From Terfezia claveryi (Eukaryota > Ascomycota > Pezizomycetes > Pezizales > Pezizaceae), in assembly GCA_015179025.1 (NCBI GenBank), contig WHUX01000656.1, positions 1 through 14,923 on the forward strand: a stretch of 14,923 nucleotides of DNA, written 5' to 3'. Shown in pieces: positions 8,568 through 14,923 of the stretch (position 1 is the stretch's first letter; every line of letters starts with the position of its first letter). The position numbers and the translations under genes were made by a program. The notes beneath the pieces are model-generated. The model worked only from the letters and a program-made list of their open reading frames with translations. It was not told the DNA's origin and did not search any database.

Positions 8568-8782
8568 AGCGAGGAGGCAAATGACCATATATATATACAT
8601 TTGACGACCCAGTACAGCTGGCATTTGGTATCCAAGTCAGACTTCAAATATGGGGTTACTTGAATTTCTGTTTCAGCGAGGAGGCAAATGATCGTACATA
8701 CAGTCCTAGTACAGCTGGCATTTGAGATCCAAATCAGACTTCAAACATGGGGCTACTTCGAAATTTTTGTCTGCAGCACTGC
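8568..8782 (+). repeat. 107-bp tandem duplication in dispersed repeat
   Basis: AGCGAGGAGGCAAATGA begins at 8568 and again at 8675. Both units continue with GTACAGCTGGCATTTG, TCAGACTTCAAA, TATGGGG or CATGGGG and a CTACTT/TTACTT word, so the period is 107 bp. The first unit has an ATATATATA expansion that is absent from the second. Confidence 0.85.
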
Positions 8783-8815
8783 CTGTCAAGGGCTCGCCTC
8801 AGCTGCCTGTTGGGC

Positions 8816-8841
8816 ACGAGACTACCGTTGGTGCGGTAGTC
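8816..8841. repeat. perfect 10-bp hairpin in the dispersed repeat
   Basis: GAGACTACCG and CGGTAGTCTC flank the loop TTGGTG. The surrounding ~48 bp is missing from the homologous copy at 14833-14923, so the hairpin lies in a copy-specific insertion. A smaller relative, GGTAGTAAGACTACC, follows at about 8875-8889. Confidence 0.85.
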
Positions 8842-9047
8842 TCGATCTAAAATTGATAACCAGACTAAAAATGTGGTAGTAAGACTACCAAGATAGGACT
8901 AGCTTAATTACAAAAAAGGGTAAGACTGGGAGATACCGGAAAAGGTATGAGCCGAAAAAGGACTACCTGTGTGATTTCTCAAAAAAGCAACTATCCAAGG
9001 GTACCGAAATAAGAAGTCAAAAATTCTAAAAACCCATTGCATGCTGT

Positions 9048-9078
9048 AGTAGGAGACTTTCCTGCAGGATCTCCTACT
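9048..9078. repeat. 9-bp inverted repeat near right end of copy 2
   Basis: AGTAGGAGA (9048-9056) and TCTCCTACT (9070-9078) are perfect arms around a 13-nt loop containing CTGCAG. Copy 1 has a related but unpaired sequence here. Confidence 0.7.
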
Positions 9079-9399
9079 GTAGTTAATTGGCACTACCTAG
9101 ACCTGCTAGCGTAGTCACTATCATATTCAACTCGTCATATTGGAATTAATTGTTTGTTTCGATGCCAATCTGTAGTACAGAATAATGCCCCATTTCTATG
9201 TGACATACTAGGATTACTCACATTACCAAAGTCCTGCATAAGTGTAGCCTACCTCAGAACCTAGTCACTTGCTGGCTTTGTAAAAAGAGCTGGCCTTGCC
9301 AACAACAATAACGCATATATGAGGTGTTCATAATGAGCGACATTATTCCGGTCCACTATGCCGTAGAAGGAAAGCACACGTTCATCAGGAAAGAAAATA

Positions 9400-9600
9400 G
9401 TTTGTCTCCAGTGTCTCTAGAGACAGTATTGCCACTAGAGACAAGGTGTGTCTCCACGATTGGCAGAATGTCTCCCAGTATCTCCTGGAGACACTGGGAG
9501 ATACTGGGAGACATATGGGAGACACTCAGGAGACACCTAGGAGACATAAAAGATACAAAAGACACCAAAGACAACTCTGTCTCCTGGAGACACCACCTGG
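9400..9600. repeat. dense GTCTC/GAGAC inverted-motif cluster
   Basis: About 13 GTCTC or GAGAC pentamers fall in 200 bp, in both orientations: five GTCTC, eight GAGAC. Perfect structures include TGTCTCTAGAGACA (9412-9425), an 18-bp inverted repeat with arms 9468-9485 and 9497-9514 and an 11-nt spacer that itself contains GGAGACAC, and TGTCTCCTGGAGACA (9578-9592). Between them, GGAGACA(C/T) recurs at 8-13-bp spacing on the plus strand. Open frames on both strands across it are Glu/Thr/Asp- or Ser-rich and look like products of the repeat, not a gene. Confidence 0.85.
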
Positions 9601-9998
9601 CGTCCCGATGCCACTTTTTTCTTGCTGATGTTATATGTCCATATGAGAACATATCTAGACTACAAGAGGCAGTGGCTGTGTCAATCCCTAGGTTTAGGTT
9701 ATTATCTGAACTAGATGAGAACAGATATTGACTACGGTAACAGGTGCCTTGAGCCTTATAGCAATAGCTCCGATAGTTCTCAATACAAGCCTTTATTCAA
9801 GTAAGATTCCTCTACTCATAGCCTCGTAATGATATAGATTCTCCAACGGGGACTCTATAGTAGCCTCTCTTACCTAGTAATCTTTTATCCAGTGTCTGGT
9901 ATAGGCTGCTGCCCTCCAGTAACAGTAAATTCAAAATAAAATAAAACAATCATGTGACAAATTCATTTGCTAGAATCATATTAGTCTGTAAGAAAAAT
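9600..9998. other. region with no supported gene
   Basis: AT-moderate sequence after the GTCTC cluster. I see no ORF with a domain, no RNA gene and no repeat shared with the rest of the window. Confidence 0.4.
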
Positions 9999-10128
9999 CA
10001 CATAACTCTCAGATTGTGGTAGAAGATATCTTTATATAAATAATCATACAATACTCAGATTATGGTAGAATATTACTCTATATAATAATCACATAATGCT
10101 TGGATTGTGGTAGAAGATTGCTTGTATT
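9999..10128 (+). repeat. AT-rich ~45-bp tandem repeat, 2.8 units
   Basis: Units start at 9999 (46 bp), 10045 (45 bp) and 10090 (39 bp, partial). Each carries CA(C/T)A(T/C)AA, then CAGATT(G/A)TGGTAGAA or GGATTGTGGTAGAA, then a TATATA-rich end. Divergence between units is moderate. No coding potential. Confidence 0.85.
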
Positions 10129-10129
10129 G

Positions 10130-10870
10130 ATCATGATGCTCATATTCAGTGGAGACTAAAAGTAGAGAAAAAGCAGAAAAGAGCGGGCCATCGACCATCC
10201 AAACCTTCGTACTTACATTCAGCATTCCGAGAACATCTTGCCACATTCCAATACCGTAACTGTTGCCATACCCCAAAAACATCTGCAATATTCTAAGCTC
10301 AACAATTCTGTCTACAATATTCTAATACATCTTGCCTTTCCCCCAACATCAGCTGGCACGGATTACCATATTTCAACAAGTCATACTACAGTCACCATTC
10401 AGTAGCCTTATGTAATCTGGACAGGGTTAGCATTATGTAATACTAAGGGATATTCCTCCATGCCCTACATTCGTTCAGATGTATAATAATTAGCTATAGC
10501 AGTATGGAGCAATTGCAGGAAATGAGAAATACGGTGAAGGCATAATCGGATTAACCTGAAGTGTGACTGTGACTACGGAAGCATATCAAGCCAAGGTATA
10601 CTAGCTATAGGAGCATGTAATTAATGGTATACCTCAATATCGGAGCACATGGAGCAATTATACCTGTATGACCAGAGCCTAGGGATATACAGTATATGGG
10701 GTCTAGGTGCGGAAGCACGTGATGTCAAGGTACCGTTATGAGGGCGTAATTTAAAGAGCTTCTAGAACTATAGGATTACTGGGAAATATATCACATAGAG
10801 AAAGGAATGTACCGAGTATGCTGAGTATGCATGCTATGCACCAGATAGAGGTGGAGGCTGGAAAAGCAGT
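10130..10870. other. unassigned sequence before the gypsy RT relic
   Basis: Contains a decayed direct repeat around CT(A/G)CAATATTCTAA (about 10288 and 10313) and CATCTTGCC (about 10233 and 10328). It may include the degraded 5' part of the pol relic that follows, but I cannot identify protease or N-terminal RT motifs. Confidence 0.35.
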
Positions 10871-11510
10871 TGATGCAATAGAATTGAGCTCTTCAATGAG
10901 CTATGGTGCAGTAATAGACTTCTGTTTAGCATGAAGAATGGACCTACAACCTTTAAGAGGAATGCTATTGTCATGTAGGGGCCATTGCTACATAAGAAAA
11001 CAAAGTCTTACTTGACGATATCTTTGGCAAGGCACTCCGAGGAGACTATAAAGCATAACGGCTCATTTGGAGGTTGTTGTTGGAAAGGTTGTGAAAGCAT
11101 GGCTGGAAATGCAAGTTGAAATAGACATTTTGGGGGTATGAGCGAATTGAGTTTGTAGGATTTATCTGGTTAGTGGAGGTATTGCTAAAGCTAACAAGAA
11201 TATGGACGCCATAAAGATAATAAAATTACCTCAATCAGTGATAGAATTAAAGACATTCGTAGGCCTAGCTAACCAGTTCTGAGAGTGATACCTGGATTTG
11301 CCTTATTAGTAGTCAATCTAACAGCCCTAACAAGACGCTCATCATCTGATGGCTTGACCATGACATCTAATGGCTCATTAGTCCAAAGGCTCACGCACGG
11401 TCCTTACTTCAGAAGCTATTATTGAGTTCAAGAATATGAAGGCAATCCTAGCCTCCCTATAGCCCGGGCCATACCAGTATGGACTGAATCCCAAACATAT
11501 ATATGTAAAA
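10870..11510 (+). pseudogene. pol: Ty3/gypsy reverse transcriptase/RNase H relic
   Basis: Fragments in all three plus frames match the gypsy RT order. MKNGPTTFKR (10931 onward) corresponds to the fungal GMKNAPATFQ block. LLDDIFGKAL (11008 onward) is the catalytic YxDD region with the Asp pair at 11014-11019 and Leu in place of Tyr. IELKTFVGLANQF (11241-11279) is the post-RT thumb block. RVIPGFALLVVNLTALTRR (11285 onward, shifted frame) and FKNMKAILAS (about 11429) lead toward the tethered RNase H. Stops and frameshifts separate every block, so this is a long-dead copy. It lies on the strand opposite to the gag at 235-1199 and is probably a different insertion. Confidence 0.75.
11464..11505 (+). 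repeat. short repeat shared with the LINE-flanking region
   Basis: CCATACCAGTATGGACT (11468 onward; CCATAC and GTATGG form an inverted pair around CA), followed by AACATATATAT, recurs as TCCATACCAGTATGAACT (about 14768) and GAACATATATAT (about 14808). Because it interrupts the recognisable RNase H start, it may be a fragment of the dispersed repeat inserted in the gypsy relic. Confidence 0.5.
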
Positions 11511-12722
11511 TATTAGCGAAATCTTGACAAGGGTAGCCATATGATTGAGGCAGCTACGTGATTAGCACTAACTAGAAAGCAACATTCTTACTCAGCTAGA
11601 CTACACTCTCTCGCTCTCTGCTAGCATAATGTTCACCAGCTCTAACTACAGCTCTTCACCAGCTTATTCTCTTCTTACCAGTACTAACAGCTTGAAGCAC
11701 TAAACATGAACTCTCAGAAGTGGCACAAAATTAATCCTGTTGCTTGTTTAAGTGTTAAACAGCCTTCGATACAAATGCATGGACATCTACGCCAACAGTG
11801 ATAGATGGAGGACCTGTAATCATGCAGGATTGGAAAACATATTGTAGTTACGTAATTTTCAAGTCTATTATGGATCATATGACCTATACTAATACTATAT
11901 AAATCTATAGAGTAAATAATGACAGAACTTGAGCACAGCAACAGAAACCTTCTCAACACAATGGTATAGCTCCCAACCATTAAGAATATCGAGCTCAAAT
12001 CAACCAATACAGCAATTACAGGATATCAGTACATATATGATTATACTTATACTGAACTGCTATCATGATTAACAGATTAAATTTTAGTCAAGATCAACCA
12101 ATCTTAGAATTGCCGTTAACTAATTTCAAACCCCATGCGATGCGATAGTACTATCCAATCAGACTCATAATACAACAATCAATAATTACTTAGGACCTCG
12201 ATTAAGAACAAAGAGATGACGAAGCTGAGGAGGATGAAGAGATACGAAAAGCTGAGGGAATGAAGACAACGAGGAGGCTGAGGAGATAGGAGACGATGAG
12301 GAGGAGGAAAGATGAGCGGAAGGGAATTTGAGATGTTAAGAGCGAATTTTTGGAGATTTTATGTTGAGTTTTATGTATATTATGTATGGAATTGTGACTG
12401 GATTTCTTTGTATAATGATAGCGGGAATAAGGAGGTATTGCATAAGATTTCTTTTTGTTATTAGGATGGGAGTAGTTAAGTCGACTGGGCAAGAGGATGA
12501 CATGTTTCTCTTTGTTTATTGTGCATTGTGAGAGTATAAGTGATCGTGATGAAGATAGCATGGATTTGTTATTTATTTGTCCGGATTGTAGTAGGGTTTG
12601 GGAACATAGGAGTGAATAGTAATTCTAGAACATAATATGACAAAGTGATGACAATTGCGAAAGACCTAGGCTTTGATAGCTGCTGATAGACCGGAGATAT
12701 CATTGGGAGTCAGCCAAGACAG
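11510..12722. other. unassigned AT-rich stretch, with purine-rich segment 12210-12340
   Basis: No domain recognised. The segment 12210-12340 is strongly purine-rich on the plus strand (GAGGA/GATGA words), which gives a Ser/Leu-rich 119-codon minus-strand ORF (12202-12561) and an acidic, Glu-rich plus-strand reading interrupted by stops. Both look like composition artefacts. The region could contain the decayed 3' half (integrase, LTR) of the gypsy relic, but I cannot show it. Confidence 0.35.
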
Positions 12723-12990
12723 GAGTCAGATCTGAATACTCATAGGCTAAAAGAAGGTCATCTGGATAGCATGAGAAAAAAGAGACTACATCCGGAACAC
12801 ATGGGAAAAAAGGACGTCGTTCAGATGGCATGAGAAAAAGTGAGGTCATCTGGACGCCACAAGCAGAAGGGGGGTCGTCCGGATGCAATGAGCCAAATGG
12901 ATATCTTTCTGATGCCAGAGGAGCAAACAGAGGTCATCTGGACACCCATGAGTTGGAGGAGGGGCATCCGGATGATAGTGATTCAGAGCA
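12723..12990. repeat. ~29-bp minisatellite array, right copy, about 9 units
   Basis: Diverged units of 28-30 bp with the core GGTCATC(C/T)GGA(T/C)GCCATGAG and an A/G-rich tail. Unit cores occur near 12725, 12757, 12789, 12817, 12844, 12874, 12904, 12932 and 12964. The best-preserved cores match the units at 17-60. ORFs on either strand across it reflect the repeat. Confidence 0.85.
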
Positions 12991-13137
12991 GGTCATTGAT
13001 AAATGGCACAATGGCTCTGCGGCACACAGGGTATTAGACGCCAATTAGGCAAAGTCAAATCATTTCTGATGATAACGCAAGATAAGCTTAGGATTGACCT
13101 CAGGTGAAACTCAGAAGGTAGTGTCAGCCATTATTAG

Positions 13138-13512
13138 AATATTATAAAGGAAGCGGGGGTATTGAGTGATATTATTAGAGTTGTAAAAGATACCAATAGG
13201 GTCGTGAGTAGGATTGTCAGTGCAGGCAACTTGGCAGCTATGCATAGTATATCTGATATAGTGGATGGAGAGTGTAGTCAGAGGGAGGGTATTATGTCAA
13301 TAAGGGGAGGAGATGGTAGGAATATTGAGAGCCAGCTAGAGCAGAATTTTGCAACTGATTCCATATTAGGTTGTACATTGGAGAAGGCATTGTTTGGAGT
13401 TGAGAAGGAGCTAGATGGGGGGGTATTTGTAGATGCGGAAGCTTTGAATGTAATAGACACAGATTATGTTAGGAGTGTGACAACAGGAGCAGAGGAAGAA
13501 GAGGAGGAGTAG
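13138..13512 (+). CDS. uncharacterised ORF with acidic C-terminus, validity uncertain
   Basis: An open frame of about 125 codons runs from the stop at 13135-13137 to TAG at 13510-13512 and ends in seven Glu residues. The first ATG in frame is at about 13240, giving about 90 residues; an upstream exon is possible. It is not recognisably a domain: mixed hydrophilic sequence with VVKDTNRVVSRIVSAG and EKALFGVEKELDGGVFVDAE. An antisense frame is also fairly open. It lies between the minisatellite array and the LINE relic and may be part of a transposon, such as a gag or ORF1 remnant. Confidence 0.3.
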   Translation, partial: NIIKEAGVLSDIIRVVKDTNRVVSRIVSAGNLAAMHSISDIVDGECSQREGIMSIRGGDGRNIESQLEQNFATDSILGCTLEKALFGVEKELDGGVFVDAEALNVIDTDYVRSVTTGAEEEEEE

Positions 13513-13966
13513 GAAATAAGTTAGCACATGATATACATAACCATCAAGTACATCTATTTACTTTTAGGGATAGTAATATACTAAGGGTCGTCACCAATTT
13601 AAAAAACTGCTTAACTACCCTTATTGCTTAACCTAGGTATTTAACCAAATAGAGATAAGAATATGATTTAATTGCTGATACCTGTTGTAATATAGTCTCA
13701 TGCCAAGTCTTAAGTCTTCGCATTTGCTTAGTTCTTTAGGCGAAAATTAGGCAGTTGCCGTCAATGACAATCTGTGACACTCCGTACATCAATGCTACTT
13801 ACAACAAGCGACCTAGCCTCGACCTTAACTCTGTTATGATTTGTAGTAATTTGTAGTGAGATAGAGATTAAATTATACCACTTGAATCTTTTATTTACAT
13901 TGGACTCGTGAATATCTTGACACCTTATACTTGCCTTTGCCAATATAGCAGAGTGAGCGCTAGACG
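13513..13966. other. region with no supported gene
   Basis: AT-rich sequence between the acidic ORF and the LINE relic. It probably contains decayed LINE sequence upstream of RNase H, but no RT or endonuclease motif is legible. A minus-strand ORF at 13761-14060 overlaps the RNase H frame and is a shadow. Confidence 0.35.
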
Positions 13967-14590
13967 ATGACGGTGGCAATGACAATAATTTTGTTGACAT
14001 CAATACCTTCACGGAAACCTCGACCCTCAGTAGATCAACCAAAAGAAAGCACAACCTCACTCGACGTGGAAGATTCTAACATGCTTACTATCCTATCAGA
14101 CTCCCAAGCAGCTATTCAGATTGGATACAACATGAGCAGAGGAGCACCACCGAGGTCAGGTATTGAGAAGGATATTAAGTCAGCCATCTTCGAGACGAGG
14201 AGGGATGTCAGGATAGTATGGGTAAGAGGCCATATCGGCATTAAGGGCAATGAAAAGGTAGACAAACGCATAGTGCTCGAGTCAACCCTTGTGCAGATGA
14301 GAGGCTCACCTCGTACGGTCATAGAGGGAGGGCTATGAGCAGCCTCTAAGGTTATCTGAAGAGAAGCAAGGAGGAAAGCGGGATTTGGAACACAGGCCAT
14401 ATTAGATTGGAACAGACCGGCCTTCTCTACATTCACATAGATACACGAACTCAGAAGAGTTGGCTCCACTACATCAGCAAAGTGGCCACAGCAGAATGCG
14501 GGTGTAGATACCTATCGGAAGATAGGGACCTCACCTTTGACTGCCCCCATTTCAAATAAGAAAGAGCCCTACTCCTCTACAATAAACAGT
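13967..14590 (+). pseudogene. non-LTR retrotransposon (LINE) C-terminus: RNase H and Cys-rich tail
   Basis: The end of a LINE polyprotein of a fungal RNase H-bearing clade (Tad1/I-like). TILSDSQAAIQ gives a catalytic Asp of RNase H. VRIVWVRGHIGIKGNEKVDK gives the W-x-x-GH...N...D block with the His and final Asp. After TGA stops at 14336-14338 and 14356-14358, the same frame continues with REARRKAGFG and LDWNRPAFSTFT to a TAG near 14438. One frame change then leads to RTQKSWLHYISKVATAECGC and CPHF, corresponding to the Cys-rich C-terminal motif (C-x-C...C), although the usual His is replaced. The stop at 14558-14560 ends similarity. The endonuclease and RT are not recognisable upstream, so the copy is 5' truncated or too decayed. 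Confidence 0.8.
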
Positions 14591-14739
14591 TTGCTACATG
14601 CAGAAAGGAACAAGACCTATAGTATTATTAATGAGAGGTATCATGAAATTACTCATTATGAAGTATAAGCCTTTGTTATATATAAAATATAAAGGACTCG
14701 GTTTCTACTCAATTTGCCTTCATATATTACTCAGAGTGT

Positions 14740-14923
14740 ACATATATGCCATCCTGGAATGGCTTGGTCCATACCAGTATGAACTGGGCAATCCTGGAAT
14801 AGACCAGAACATATATATTTGGCAATCCCGTACAGCTGGCATTTAGTAGCTAGACTTCAACCGAAATTTTTGTCTGTAGCACTCTAGTCTGATTGCAAAA
14901 CTCAATCTAAAAATGATAATCAG
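14740..14923. mobile_element. dispersed repeat, copy 3, running off the window
   Basis: From 14830, TACAGCTGGCATTTA, GACTTCAA, CGAAATTTTTGTCTG and ATCTAAAAATGATAA match 8735-8862, minus the hairpin insertion found there. Upstream, 14743-14830 contains ATCCTGGAAT twice and shares CCATACCAGTATG and ACATATATAT with 11464-11505, so the repeat or a nested partner begins there. It continues beyond the window end, where the right inverted end (CTAGCGTAGTCACTA) would be expected. Confidence 0.65.

Larger units (their letters stand above)
8568..9122. mobile_element. dispersed repeat, copy 2 (longest copy)
   Basis: The block shares three parts with other places in the window. GTACAGCTGGCATTTG with the following ~120 bp matches 14830-14923. 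The interior 8953-9061 aligns gap-free to 1716-1824. The right end, GACCTGCTAGCGTAGTCACTA (about 9101-9120), matches the right inverted end of copy 1. The left inverted end is not visible here, so this copy is rearranged or the element is composite. A minus-strand ORF at 8908-9093 resembles the one at 1579-1899 in amino acids (GNYTGSPF versus RNHTGSPF), which could simply follow from DNA identity. No transposase motif was recognised. Confidence 0.6.

Noticed and set aside
9400..9600. TGTCTC words as plant auxin-response elements or as restriction-site arrays
   Set aside because: The context is fungal, and the arrangement as nested inverted repeats is better explained by repeat structure than by plant promoter elements.
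9324..9731. 135-codon ORF over the GTCTC cluster as a gene
   Set aside because: Its repetitive WETLRRHLGDI-like text arises from the DNA repeat, and the opposite strand is equally open.
12202..12561. 119-codon minus-strand Ser/Leu-rich ORF
   Set aside because: Caused by a purine-rich plus-strand tract; no domain and no splice or start support.
12723..12990. CRISPR array
   Set aside because: The ~29-bp units are contiguous and diverged throughout, without conserved repeats separated by unique spacers, and the genome is eukaryotic.

Overview
The window reads as repeat-rich accessory DNA from a filamentous ascomycete. The evidence is short (about 60 nt) GT-AG introns with CTAAC/CTAAT branch-point motifs, Ty3/gypsy and LINE relics of fungal type, and a Crinkler (CRN)-like gene. 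A truffle-like Pezizomycete is my guess and cannot be proven from sequence alone. I found no protein-coding gene that is clearly intact from start to stop.

Layout. Positions 1-230 hold a degenerate ~29-bp minisatellite, which abuts the truncated gag gene of a minus-strand Ty3/gypsy element (about 235-1199) with a candidate 5' LTR at 1231-1563. Positions 1600-1940 carry a dispersed repeat with inverted ends. Positions 2187-2750 are unassigned. Positions 2751-4099 are a decayed chymotrypsin-like serine-protease gene with a well-formed 59-nt intron. Positions 4573-6896 are a decayed CRN-type gene: ubiquitin-like header, P-loop NTPase, then a PD-(D/E)xK-like nuclease region. Its introns still look spliceable, but it is broken by many frameshifts, stops and a 35-bp tandem duplication. 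Positions 6900-8140 are intergenic.

Positions 8148-8392 may be a solo or 5' LTR. Positions 8568-9122 are a larger copy of the dispersed repeat, with a 107-bp tandem duplication and a perfect 10-bp hairpin. Positions 9400-9600 form an unusual cluster of GTCTC/GAGAC motifs containing an 18-bp perfect inverted repeat. Positions 9999-10128 are an AT-rich 45-bp tandem repeat. Positions 10870-11510 are a plus-strand gypsy reverse-transcriptase relic. Positions 12723-12990 are a second, longer array of the same ~29-bp minisatellite seen at 1-75. Positions 13138-13512 are an unassigned ORF ending in poly-Glu. Positions 13967-14590 are the C-terminal end (RNase H plus Cys-rich tail) of a LINE, followed by a third copy of the dispersed repeat running off the window end.

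Together this looks like a transposon graveyard enclosing two neighbouring same-strand genes, a protease-like gene and a CRN-like NTPase-nuclease gene. Both belong to families that plausibly act in effector or genome-conflict biology, and both appear to be dead in this copy.
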